From contig JAISWA010000038.1 of the NCBI GenBank assembly GCA_031271275.1, forward strand, positions 1 through 18,310: a DNA stretch of 18,310 nt, given 5' to 3'. Position numbers and translations under genes: made by a program. How positions within the stretch are numbered: the stretch's first letter is position 1; the number at the start of each line of letters is the position of its first letter. Origin of the DNA: Clostridiales bacterium (GTDB lineage Bacteria; Bacillota; Clostridia; Lachnospirales; WQUN01). Below, one piece after another: positions 8,840 to 15,929 of this stretch. Below the pieces are notes generated by a model that had not been told where the DNA came from, searched no databases, and saw nothing but the letters and a program-made list of their open reading frames with translations.

Positions 8840-9791
8840 GGTTTCCCGTCCTTTCCGCTACGCGCAGTTTCGCGCTGTGGGCGCGCCGGTTGAGGGAAAG
8901 CTCCGCTTCGCCGGGCGTCAGCGCTTTACGGGTAATAAGGTTAAGCGACGGCTTTTTACCGCACACACAATAGGGTAAGTCACGGGGGCATTCGCAGGGG
9001 TCGGCAAGGTTTTTGAAACAACGTTTGACGATTCTGTCCTCTAAAGAATGGAAAGTGATTACGCAAAGCCTTCCGCCCGGGTTAAGCAACCGCGTTATGT
9101 CCCTAAGCGAAGCGTCGAGACGGCTGAGTTCGTCGTTGACCTCTATGCGTATCGCCTGAAATACGCGCTTCGCGGGGTGACCCTGCTCGTACCGCGCTTT
9201 CGCGGGTACGGCGGCGGTAATGATTTCCGATAATTGAAAGGTAGTCTCGACGGGGGAGACGTCCCGCGAAGAAATTATTGCCCGGGCGATACGTTTGGCG
9301 TAGCGCTCCTCGCCGTAACTAAAGAAAATTTCCGTTAACCGCTTCTCGGTATAATGGTTTACCACCGTATAGGCGTCAAGCGCGGACCGGTCGTCCATAC
9401 GCATGTTAAGCCGCGCGTCGTGCATGTAGGAAAATCCCCGGGAAGGCTCGTCCAACTGATAAGACGAAACGCCCAAGTCAAGCAGCATTCCGTCAATACC
9501 CGGTATGCGCAACAGGCCCAATATTTCACGGGTATCGGTAAAATTGCCCCGGACGGCGGTAAAAACTTTTTCATATTGCCGCAGCTTTTCCGACGCGGCG
9601 TCTATCGCGTCGCCGTCCCGGTCGATTCCGATAAGCCTGCCCGCGGTAAGCTGCCGCGCGATATAAAGCGCGTGACCGCCGCCGCCCAACGTCCCGTCAA
9701 CATACACGCCGCGCGGGTTAATACGCAAACCGTCAACCGCTTCCTTCGCCATCACGGGCCTATGCGAAAAAGGGAAATTCTGCTTGTCCAT
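8832..9791 (-). CDS. rsmH: 16S rRNA (cytosine-1402-N4)-methyltransferase (RsmH/MraW)
   Basis: RsmH methylates N4 of C1402 in the 16S rRNA decoding centre using S-adenosylmethionine. The chosen protein has 319 residues, close to the roughly 311-313 of well-studied homologues. It shows the SAM-binding segment VDGTLGGGGH (31-40), LLDLGVSSYQLDEPSRGFSY (103-122), HPAKRVFQAIRIEVNDEL (205-222), FHSLEDRIVK (247-256), the cysteine-containing CECPRDLPYCVCGKKP segment (266-281) and the C-terminal RRAHSAKLRVAER. The frame stays open upstream to a TTG at 9857, but homology begins at the MDKQNFPFSHRPVM sequence, so I start at the ATG at 9791. No good Shine-Dalgarno sequence is seen there. It heads the dcw cluster in this window; the usual mraZ is not upstream, and a divergent HPr-like gene is. 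Confidence 0.95.
   Translation of the reverse strand: MDKQNFPFSHRPVMAKEAVDGLRINPRGVYVDGTLGGGGHALYIARQLTAGRLIGIDRDGDAIDAASEKLRQYEKVFTAVRGNFTDTREILGLLRIPGIDGMLLDLGVSSYQLDEPSRGFSYMHDARLNMRMDDRSALDAYTVVNHYTEKRLTEIFFSYGEERYAKRIARAIISSRDVSPVETTFQLSEIITAAVPAKARYEQGHPAKRVFQAIRIEVNDELSRLDASLRDITRLLNPGGRLCVITFHSLEDRIVKRCFKNLADPCECPRDLPYCVCGKKPSLNLITRKALTPGEAELSLNRRAHSAKLRVAERTGNLE
8849..8854 (-). promoter_or_regulatory. Ribosome binding site for the TTG start of ftsL
   Basis: AAAGGA on the minus strand (8854-8849) lies inside the end of rsmH, 9 bases before the TTG codon at 8839. No in-frame ATG exists before the membrane helix, so this site decides the start. Confidence 0.5.
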
Positions 9792-9882
9792 TGTATGTAG
9801 TATAATTCTTTTTTGTTTAACTAAAAGCCAGAAAATATGTTCGCGCACAAAAATCAAAACATATTACAATTCTGTGCCTGTA

Positions 9883-9911
9883 TTGACATCCGCAGGTTTA
9901 CTCTATAATAT
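9883..9911 (+). promoter_or_regulatory. Sigma-A-like promoter of the HPr-like gene
   Basis: TTGACA lies at 9883-9888 and is followed by overlapping -10 candidates: TATAAT at 9904-9909 (15-base spacer) and TAATAT at 9906-9911 (17-base spacer). The start codon at 9956 would leave a leader of about 40 bases. The match is good by eye; no transcript data are available. Confidence 0.7.
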
Positions 9912-9955
9912 AGCGTCGTTAGAAAATAATGATTGCATAAGAAAGGAAAGTGGAT

Positions 9956-10186
9956 ATGAAATCAGTCAGCATATCTCTCAACTCCATTGAAAAAGTCAAG
10001 GGGTTCGTCAACACGATTTCCAGCGGCGAGGGCGATTTTGATTTGGTATCCGACCGTTATGTCGTTGATGCCAAATCTATCATGGGAATATTCAGCCTCG
10101 ACTTAAGCAAAACGCTCCGTCTTAATATCCATGACGACGAAGTCGCGGACAAGCTTATTCCCGCGCTTAAAGAGTACATTATCTGA
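9956..10186 (+). CDS. HPr-family protein without the phosphocarrier histidine (Crh-like)
   Basis: This 76-residue protein resembles PTS phosphocarrier HPr over its second half. The segment VVDAKSIMGIFSLDL (36-50) matches the HPr region around the regulatory serine (Ser46), here Ser41. The sequence that should carry the GIHARPA active site reads instead NSIEKVKGF, so the histidine phosphorylated by Enzyme I is missing. In Bacillus the paralogue Crh likewise lacks the histidine but keeps the serine used by HPr kinase and CcpA. A regulatory rather than sugar-transport role is therefore an inference, and a non-PTS role is possible. I chose the ATG at 9956, with AAAGGAA about 8 bases upstream, over a GTG at 9950. 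It is the only plus-strand gene in the window, with its own promoter and terminator. Confidence 0.8.
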   Translation: MKSVSISLNSIEKVKGFVNTISSGEGDFDLVSDRYVVDAKSIMGIFSLDLSKTLRLNIHDDEVADKLIPALKEYII

Positions 10187-10212
10187 GACAAATGAAGTCT
10201 AAGACAAAATTT

Positions 10213-10238
10213 AACCGCCGTTAACGGCGGTTTTTTTT
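10213..10238 (+). terminator. Intrinsic terminator after the HPr-like gene, possibly bidirectional
   Basis: The perfect palindrome AACCGCCGTTAACGGCGGTT (10213-10232) runs into eight T residues (10231-10238). It starts 26 bases after the HPr-like stop. It also lies 28 bases past the end of the convergent PBP gene, where the minus-strand tail is only TTAAATTTT, so it may serve both genes but more weakly for the second. Confidence 0.88.
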
Positions 10239-10259
10239 GTGCGTTTTTTGTGAGAAATT

Positions 10260-13091
10260 TTATTCCGTCGCGGACCCGGGGACGGGCGTTGGCGTTAGTA
10301 ATTGTTGATACGGCCAGTTGGCTTGCGGAGTCGGGGTCGGGTTTATCAGCTGTTGAAAAGGCCAACTCGCGGGCGGCGTAGGCGTAGGCGCTTGCGGCGG
10401 CTGCGCATTGGCTCCGGGGTTTGCCGGTATAAAATTATCCCAACCGTTTAAATTTTGTATGGCGTCGGGGTCGTCGCCGGGCAGCGTGCCGCCCCAATTA
10501 TAATCGCCGACGGAGGGCGGCTGCCCCGTTAAACCGGGCAACGTGTTTTGCGGGTACAGGGTATGGTACGTGCATTGCAAACCCTGCAACAGCTCCGGCG
10601 TAAGCTCGTAAATACTGTCCTGTACGTTCGCGTCGGGGTTGATTTCAAGATTAACCGGCTCGCGCCGGATAATCCCCACGCGGCGCTCCACCGTCTCGGG
10701 CGGGCAAAAATGGCTCGCCCGCTCTCCCGAAACGGTACACACGTCGCATTCCCCGTGTACGTCGCAATATTCCGTCGGCTGTGTGCCGGAAGCGAATATT
10801 TCCGTATATACACGCCCGCCCCGGGGGTCTTGTTCGCAGAGTTCCGTCGCGAGCAGCCCCGAATCCCTGCAAACCGACGCGGACGTTATACCGTCCGGCT
10901 GTTCAAAACGCTTCTCCGGTAAATCTTTATGCACCGCTTCCATGATTTTTTTCCAAATCTGCAAATGGTATGAGTTGGAGTCGCGGATAAATTTTTGATG
11001 GTCAAAACCCATCCATACCGACGCCACATAATACGGCGTGTAACCGGTAAACCCCAAGTCTCTCGAGTCGGTGGACGTACCGGTTTTACCGGCTATCGCC
11101 ATTCCGTCAAAGCGCGCGCGCGGTCCCGTACCCGCGCTGCCCATCGTGTCCTCCATCATGTCGGTAAGCAGATAAGCGGTGGTTTTTTTAATAACCGTGG
11201 TGGGTTCCGCGTTGTTCTCAAGCAGAATGTTCCCTTCGTGGTCCAACACGCGGGTATAAAAAATCGGCTCGTGCAGTTCGCCCATGTTGGCGATGGCGCC
11301 ATAGGCGGAACACAGTTCCACCAAACGTACTCCGTCGGTTAAGCCGCCTAGCGCCGCCGAAGGCACTTTGTCCGTAAACCATTGGTTATTGCGGAATTCC
11401 CCGTCAACCAGGGTATTGAATCCGAAATTTTTTAAATACGCGTAGCCCGTTTCTATTCCCGTGTTGACAAAGTTACGCACCGCCAAAACGTTCATGGAAT
11501 GGTAAATCCCTTTGCGGACGGTGGCAAGACCTTCGTAAGTGTTCTTGCCGTACCAGTTGTTGGGTATATACCCGTTGTACATAAAAGGCGCGTCGTCGTA
11601 GACGGTGGCGGGGGTAATGATTCCAAGGTCCAGGGCGGGCGCATAACTTGCCAGGGGTTTAAACTGCGAACCGGGGTGACGAAGGGAATCGTAGGCGCGG
11701 TTCCACGAACGGTTGACCTGTTTGGGCCCCCTGCCTCCGTTGATGGCCTTTACCTGTCCGTTGTGGTAGTCGGTAATAACGAAGCTTGCCTGCGGCTGCT
11801 CGGAAAGCAGCACGTTCTCACCCAGGATTTTGTCGCTTGCGGTAAGCTGCTCGTCCTGCACCGCCTGAACAAACGCGTCCACTTCCTCTTTGGTCTTAAC
11901 CGTTTTGGTTTCCTCGTAATTGGTTATTTTCTCTGTCACACTGTTTTGATAAGAAAGCTGATACACCACGTCAATTTCATAATCGCCCGCGGGGAAATTC
12001 TCCGGGTCGAGGAACACGTCGTCTACGATTTTTTGAATCCCCATATCCTGCGTGGAAAAAATCTGCAGCCCCCGGTTATATATCCAGTCAATGGCTTCAC
12101 TTTCAGTGAGTTGGTACTGGGCTTGCAAGTCTCTGCTTACGATGTCGATGAGGATGTCCGTAAAGTAGCTGTGCACCACGCCGGAACCGTCCTCGCTGTA
12201 CGCGCCCTGAATGATATGGTTCGCCACGTCCTCATTCCACGCTACGTCAAATTCCTCCTGTGTGATGTACCCTTGGGCAAGCATTTCCTCCAACACAAGC
12301 TCCTGGCGATAGCGGTTATCGTTTCCTTTCCGGTCCGGCGCGAACCGCCAGGGGTTTTGCGTAATCGCCGCGATAACCGAACATTCCGCCAACGTAAGCT
12401 CGGATACATCCTTCCCGAAGTAATTCCAGGCGGCGGTTTGAACGCCCCGGTAGTTATGCCCGAGGTTGACCGTATTCATGTAAACGCCGAGGATGTAATC
12501 CTTTGCGGCTTCCTTGCTTCCCAAATTCTCCGGTTTGGACAATTCCTTTTCAAATTCCACCGCCATATATTGTTCCTGTAATTTGGAAATCAAGTCGTTG
12601 TCGAATTTGCTCAGCTTATTTTTGATAAGTTGCTGCGTGATGGTGCTCGCGCCTTGCGTTACCTCCCCCATCGTCTTGACGACGTTATACAGCGCGCGGG
12701 CCATGCCTTCGATATCCACGCCGTTGTGTTGGTAAAAGCGTTTGTCCTCGATGGCGACAAAGGCGTTCTTTAAATTAGCCGGTATGCGGTTAAACGGCGC
12801 GTTGACGCGGTTCTCAGCGCCGTAGAGCCGGTCTATTTCCTCACCGGTATCGGCGCTGTAGATAAACGAGGTGTAAATCTCCGGCATAATCGTCGGGATG
12901 TCTATGGTCGGGGAGTTGCTGAGTATGCCCATATAAATCCCAAAACCCGCGCCCGCCGCCGCGAAGCCGCCGATAAGCGCCACCGCGATAACGACTCTTA
13001 AAACGGTGGTGCTGATTTTGTTTTTTATTCTGGGGAGTTGGTTTCGCTGGCGCTTGCGCCGCTTTACATTTTCTTTATGAGAATAATCCAT
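10260..13091 (-). CDS. Bifunctional class A penicillin-binding protein (PBP1A type)
   Basis: This enzyme polymerises glycan strands from lipid II and cross-links them outside the membrane. The 943-residue protein has a very basic N-terminus, one membrane helix (about 29-55), a GT51 glycosyltransferase domain with EDKRFY (catalytic Glu115) and GASTITQQ (147-154), and a transpeptidase domain with SQFK (475-478), SMN (532-534) and KTGTS (669-673). The C-terminal part has seven cysteines (741, 752, 776, 782, 785, 796, 840) beginning with the VCRDSGLLATELC segment known in related PBPs. It ends in a low-complexity tail with two 16-residue Pro/Trp repeats (902-933). The ATG at 13091 has AGG about 5 bases upstream and follows a recognisable promoter. 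The gene stands alone, converging on the HPr-like gene. PonA/PBP1 names are possible; I assign no symbol. Confidence 0.95.
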   Translation of the reverse strand: MDYSHKENVKRRKRQRNQLPRIKNKISTTVLRVVIAVALIGGFAAAGAGFGIYMGILSNSPTIDIPTIMPEIYTSFIYSADTGEEIDRLYGAENRVNAPFNRIPANLKNAFVAIEDKRFYQHNGVDIEGMARALYNVVKTMGEVTQGASTITQQLIKNKLSKFDNDLISKLQEQYMAVEFEKELSKPENLGSKEAAKDYILGVYMNTVNLGHNYRGVQTAAWNYFGKDVSELTLAECSVIAAITQNPWRFAPDRKGNDNRYRQELVLEEMLAQGYITQEEFDVAWNEDVANHIIQGAYSEDGSGVVHSYFTDILIDIVSRDLQAQYQLTESEAIDWIYNRGLQIFSTQDMGIQKIVDDVFLDPENFPAGDYEIDVVYQLSYQNSVTEKITNYEETKTVKTKEEVDAFVQAVQDEQLTASDKILGENVLLSEQPQASFVITDYHNGQVKAINGGRGPKQVNRSWNRAYDSLRHPGSQFKPLASYAPALDLGIITPATVYDDAPFMYNGYIPNNWYGKNTYEGLATVRKGIYHSMNVLAVRNFVNTGIETGYAYLKNFGFNTLVDGEFRNNQWFTDKVPSAALGGLTDGVRLVELCSAYGAIANMGELHEPIFYTRVLDHEGNILLENNAEPTTVIKKTTAYLLTDMMEDTMGSAGTGPRARFDGMAIAGKTGTSTDSRDLGFTGYTPYYVASVWMGFDHQKFIRDSNSYHLQIWKKIMEAVHKDLPEKRFEQPDGITSASVCRDSGLLATELCEQDPRGGRVYTEIFASGTQPTEYCDVHGECDVCTVSGERASHFCPPETVERRVGIIRREPVNLEINPDANVQDSIYELTPELLQGLQCTYHTLYPQNTLPGLTGQPPSVGDYNWGGTLPGDDPDAIQNLNGWDNFIPANPGANAQPPQAPTPTPPASWPFQQLINPTPTPQANWPYQQLLTPTPVPGSATE
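10278..10388 (-). repeat. Tandem 48-bp coding repeat in the PBP tail
   Basis: Residues 902-917 and 918-933 of the class A PBP are two copies of a 16-residue unit, PTPTP-x-A-x-WP-(F/Y)-QQL, encoded at 10341-10388 and 10293-10340. A third partial copy (PTPVP) lies at 10278-10292. Many codons differ synonymously between the copies, so the duplication is old and the protein sequence seems to be kept. It is probably an extracellular linker or binding tail. Confidence 0.85.
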
Positions 13092-13126
13092 ATTAACCTG
13101 CCTTTTTAACTACTATATTATTACCT

Positions 13127-13154
13127 ACTATATTTCTAAAACTACGATTGTCAA
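13127..13154 (-). promoter_or_regulatory. Sigma-A-like promoter of the class A PBP gene
   Basis: On the minus strand TTGACA (13154-13149) is followed after 16 bases by TATAGT (13132-13127). The start codon at 13091 would be roughly 30 bases from the start of transcription. The site lies just beyond the spoIIID terminator, so the PBP gene is probably transcribed on its own. Confidence 0.7.
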
Positions 13155-13164
13155 GAAATTTTCC

Positions 13165-13218
13165 AGAAATAAATAAGGCTCCGTACCCGACGCGTCACGC
13201 GTTCGGGCACAGAGCCTT
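13165..13218 (-). terminator. Intrinsic terminator after spoIIID
   Basis: A long stem pairs AAGGCTC (13175-13181) with GAGCCTT (13212-13218). Inside it CCCGACGCG pairs with CGCGTTCGGG with one bulged base, leaving a TCA loop. On the minus strand the stem is followed by the T-rich tail TTATTTATTT. It lies 18 bases after the spoIIID stop and separates that gene from the PBP promoter. Confidence 0.85.
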
Positions 13219-13236
13219 TGTCCTTTTGTTTATTTA

Positions 13237-13506
13237 TTAAAATTTTTTTATATGAGTATGTTGGTGCAGGTATTTTTCCTTTGTGGCTAAGCCGCCGCGT
13301 ATGTGGCGCTCTGATTTGTTTATTTCCAATACTCTGCGTGCTTCGCCGGCAAGTTTTGGGTTTATTTTTACCAGTCTTTCCGTCACATCCTTGTGTACCG
13401 TGCTCTTGGAAATACCGAATTTCCTCGCGGTCTCCCTTACGGTGGCGTTGCTGTTGATGATGAAGTTCGCTACTTCAACTGCCCTTTCTTCGATATAGGT
13501 TTTCAA
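13237..13506 (-). CDS. spoIIID: Sporulation transcription factor SpoIIID
   Basis: SpoIIID is a small DNA-binding regulator made in the mother cell during sporulation, where it tunes the sigma-E regulon. The 89-residue protein matches the family along its length: YIEER near the start, a helix-turn-helix (about 22-41) containing TVRETARKFGISKSTVHKDV, then TERL, INPKLA, and KSERHIRGG-ATK-KY. The start is TTG at 13506, with GGAGG 9 bases upstream, and it aligns with the start of the Bacillus protein. It lies 67 bases after the MATE gene and ends in a strong terminator. Its presence indicates an endospore former. It is not next to mbl or spoIIQ, its neighbours in Bacillus subtilis. Confidence 0.96.
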   Translation of the reverse strand: MKTYIEERAVEVANFIINSNATVRETARKFGISKSTVHKDVTERLVKINPKLAGEARRVLEINKSERHIRGGLATKEKYLHQHTHIKKF

Positions 13507-13515
13507 GGAACTGCC

Positions 13516-13520
13516 CCTCC
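13516..13520 (-). promoter_or_regulatory. Ribosome binding site for the TTG start of spoIIID
   Basis: GGAGG on the minus strand (13520-13516), within a GGGAGGGG run, lies 9 bases before the TTG at 13506. Together with alignment to known SpoIIID N-termini this fixes the start. Confidence 0.65.
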
Positions 13521-13573
13521 CGAAACATCGTTCACCTGATGTATATGTGAGAGTGGCAGGCGTTAGAACAAAA

Positions 13574-14986
13574 CTATACCCTTATACTTATCCACCTTCC
13601 CCGGGAGAACCGCGTAAACGACATGACCAACCGCATAATCTGGTCGAGGACGATGGCGAACCACGCGCCGGAAAGCCCGAGCCCGAAAACGTATATCAAA
13701 ATCAGGCTGCCGACGGGCCGGATGACCGCGACGGTAACGAGCATCGTAAACGCCACGAAGCGCGTGTCGCCCGCGCCGCGCAGGCTGCCGGACATGACGA
13801 GCTGCGAGGTCTGCACCGGAAGTATGCACGCGATTATTACAATAAGCCCCGCGGTTTTATTAATGATTTCCGGGTCGCCCGAGAAAAGGGACGCGAAATA
13901 AAACCGGGCGAAAAACGCGGCAAAGCCCAGTACCACGGCGATACTGATCGCGAGCCGCTGCCCGATCTTGCCGTACATGATGGAAAGGTCGGGCCGGTTC
14001 CTGCCCAAATTCTGCCCCACCAACGCGGTGGAAGCGGAGCCTATGCCGTCCGCGAAAGTAAAGCTCAGGTTCATAAGCTGCATGGCGATCATGTGCGCGG
14101 CAAAATCATTCGTGCCCAACCCGGCGACTACGCGGGCGTAGGCGAAAAAGCCCACGCGCAGCGCGACCTGCTCCACCGCGGAGCCGCTGACAAGCCTGAA
14201 AATACTTTTCAGCATCAGCGGGTCCGGCTTCCAATTATCTTTGAACGAAATACGAAGGTACGCGTCCTTCCGCAGCACCGAAGCCACCGCAAGCACAAAC
14301 CCCACCGCGAGCCCTATGACCGTGGCGATTGCCGCGCCCGCGACCTCCAACCGGGGGAAACCGAGGTTCCCGCCTATGAGCAAATAGTTGAACACCACAT
14401 TTACGCCGTTGGCGGTTAAATTTACCCACATGGTGATGCGCGTGTTGCCCACCCCGCGCTGCGCCGCGCAGATGGACATGGAAAGCACCTGAAATATCAT
14501 GCCGTAACTCAATATTTTAAAATACTCGGTCGCGGGCCCGACGGTGTCCTCCATCGCGCCGGCAAGAACCATCATTCTTCCGGAAAGCAAAACGGCGAGC
14601 CACGATAAAACGGCGCTTAACGCCACCTGCACCGTCACCGCCTGCCGCAGGCAGGATTTCGCCGCCCCTTGGTCCTCCTCGCCTTTGCGGCGGGAGACGA
14701 TGGCGGTTACGGCGATGTTCATGGCGAAAAAAAGGGAGAGGAAAATCATCCGGGGCTGGGTGGTAAGCCCCACAGAGGTGATGGCGTAAGAGCCGAGCCC
14801 GCCCACCATCATGGTATCCGCCATTCCGATTACCGCAACGGAAACCATTTCCGCCACCGCCGGAAGCGCGATATACAGCGCGGACTTGTACGCCTCGCCC
14901 GTGGGGGTGATTTCCCCGCGTTTTAAATGCTCTTTCACCATGTAACTTGTGGAGTAAATACGGTCTATCAGCCACATTTTTGTCAT
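13574..14986 (-). CDS. MATE-family multidrug or toxic compound efflux transporter
   Basis: MATE transporters are inner-membrane antiporters that expel drugs, metabolites or other organic molecules in exchange for sodium ions or protons. The 470-residue protein is hydrophobic throughout, consistent with twelve helices in two MatE repeats. The first repeat starts near residue 34 (SALYIALPAVAEMV) and shows ADTMMVGGLG (56-65) and VGLTTQP (72-78), which are typical of the family. The second repeat shows FAAHMIAMQLMNLSF and GSASTALVGQNLGR. The substrate cannot be read from the sequence. I chose the ATG at 14986, with GGAG 7 bases upstream; a TTG at 15010 lies inside recR. Only 1 base separates it from recR, so it is probably the last gene of the dnaX operon. 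Confidence 0.94.
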   Translation of the reverse strand: MTKMWLIDRIYSTSYMVKEHLKRGEITPTGEAYKSALYIALPAVAEMVSVAVIGMADTMMVGGLGSYAITSVGLTTQPRMIFLSLFFAMNIAVTAIVSRRKGEEDQGAAKSCLRQAVTVQVALSAVLSWLAVLLSGRMMVLAGAMEDTVGPATEYFKILSYGMIFQVLSMSICAAQRGVGNTRITMWVNLTANGVNVVFNYLLIGGNLGFPRLEVAGAAIATVIGLAVGFVLAVASVLRKDAYLRISFKDNWKPDPLMLKSIFRLVSGSAVEQVALRVGFFAYARVVAGLGTNDFAAHMIAMQLMNLSFTFADGIGSASTALVGQNLGRNRPDLSIMYGKIGQRLAISIAVVLGFAAFFARFYFASLFSGDPEIINKTAGLIVIIACILPVQTSQLVMSGSLRGAGDTRFVAFTMLVTVAVIRPVGSLILIYVFGLGLSGAWFAIVLDQIMRLVMSFTRFSRGRWISIRV

Positions 14987-14987
14987 G

Positions 14988-15587
14988 CTAAATCTCCCTG
15001 CGTCCTTCAAGCGCGCGCGAAAGCGTCACTTCGTCCACGTATTCCAAGTCGCCGCCTATGGGCACGCCGTGGGCGATACGCGTAACTTTTATGTCGAGGG
15101 GCTTGAGCAGCCGGCTTATGTACATCGCCGTGGCTTCGCCCTCCACGTTGGGGTTGGTCGCGACGATCACTTCCCCCACGGGGCGCTGCTGCAAACGCGT
15201 CAGCAGTTCCTTGATTTTCAAATCGTTCGGCCCCACCCCGTTCATGGGGGAAATCGCGCCGTGCAGCACATGGTACAGGCCGTGGTATTCTTTCGTGCGC
15301 TCGTATGCCGCCATATCGCGAGGGTCTTCCACCACCATAATCATTTCCCCGTTGCGCTTCGTATTGGAACAGATGGGGCACGGGTCGTTTTCCGTCAGGG
15401 TGCAGCACACCGAACAGTAGCGCACGTTTTTTTTCGCGTAGAGAATGGCGTCAGCCAACATTTGCGCCTTTTCTTCCGGTAAATGGATAATATAAAAGGC
15501 GAGTCTTTGTGCAGACTTGCCTCCTATGCCGGGTAACCGGGACAATTCTTCTATTAATCGGGTAAGGGGTCCGCCGTAAAAATCCAT
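14988..15587 (-). CDS. recR: Recombination mediator protein RecR
   Basis: RecR works with RecO (and RecF) to load RecA on gapped or SSB-coated DNA during recombinational repair. The 199-residue protein has the normal length and domain order: a helix-hairpin-helix (about 17-30, LPGIGGKSAQRLA), a four-cysteine zinc finger (C58, C61, C70, C73), and a Toprim domain starting at MVVEDPRDMAAYERT (84-98). YHVLHGAISPMNGVGP (105-120) follows. Its start overlaps the ebfC stop by 1 base (TAATG), which suggests coupled translation. The dnaX-ebfC-recR order is widely conserved in bacteria. Confidence 0.97.
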   Translation of the reverse strand: MDFYGGPLTRLIEELSRLPGIGGKSAQRLAFYIIHLPEEKAQMLADAILYAKKNVRYCSVCCTLTENDPCPICSNTKRNGEMIMVVEDPRDMAAYERTKEYHGLYHVLHGAISPMNGVGPNDLKIKELLTRLQQRPVGEVIVATNPNVEGEATAMYISRLLKPLDIKVTRIAHGVPIGGDLEYVDEVTLSRALEGRREI

Positions 15588-15928
15588 TAAAACATCCCCA
15601 TGCCGCCCATGCCGCCCGTAAGGCCCGACATTTGCTTTTCGTACAGCTCGTTCATTTGGCGTATCGCTTCGTTGACGGCGGTTAACACCAAATCCTGCAG
15701 CATTTCCACGTCGTCGGGGTCCACCACGTCGGGGGAAATCGTCAGTTCCTTTATTTGCTTGTCGCCGGAAATGGTTACTTTAACCGCGCCGCCGCCGGAG
15801 GAAGTTTCCAAGGTCTTTCCCGCGAGTTCGTCCTGCATCTCCGCCATTTGCTTTTGCATCTTCTGCGCTTGTTTCATCAAGCTGTTTAAATTCATGCCCC
15901 CGGGCATTCCGCTAAAACCCTTTGCCAT
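15587..15928 (-). CDS. ebfC: YbaB/EbfC-family nucleoid-associated protein
   Basis: This family comprises small dimeric DNA-binding proteins that help to organise the nucleoid. The 113-residue protein has a Gly/Met-rich N-terminus (MAKGFSGMPGGMN), a coiled-coil helix (about 15-37, LMKQAQKMQKQMAEMQDEL), a central sheet (VKVTISGDKQIKELTISPDVV) and a C-terminal helix. It ends in a Gly/Met-rich tail. I chose the ATG at 15928, with GGAGG 8 bases upstream; the frame continues upstream into dnaX, but that part is only dnaX read in another frame. It follows dnaX by 1 base and overlaps recR by 1 base. Its exact function is unknown even in model bacteria. Confidence 0.95.
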   Translation of the reverse strand: MAKGFSGMPGGMNLNSLMKQAQKMQKQMAEMQDELAGKTLETSSGGGAVKVTISGDKQIKELTISPDVVDPDDVEMLQDLVLTAVNEAIRQMNELYEKQMSGLTGGMGGMGMF

Positions 15929-15929
15929 C

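Noticed and set aside
9792..9857. N-terminal extension of RsmH to a TTG at 9857
   Set aside because: No ribosome binding site supports it and family members begin near the FxHxPVM motif.
11499..12581. A 360-codon plus-strand open frame opposite the class A PBP
   Set aside because: It is antisense to a well-supported gene and shows no family motif or ribosome binding site. The similar frames at 6634-7650, 3161-4048, 13547-14419 and 16734-17621 were rejected for the same reasons.
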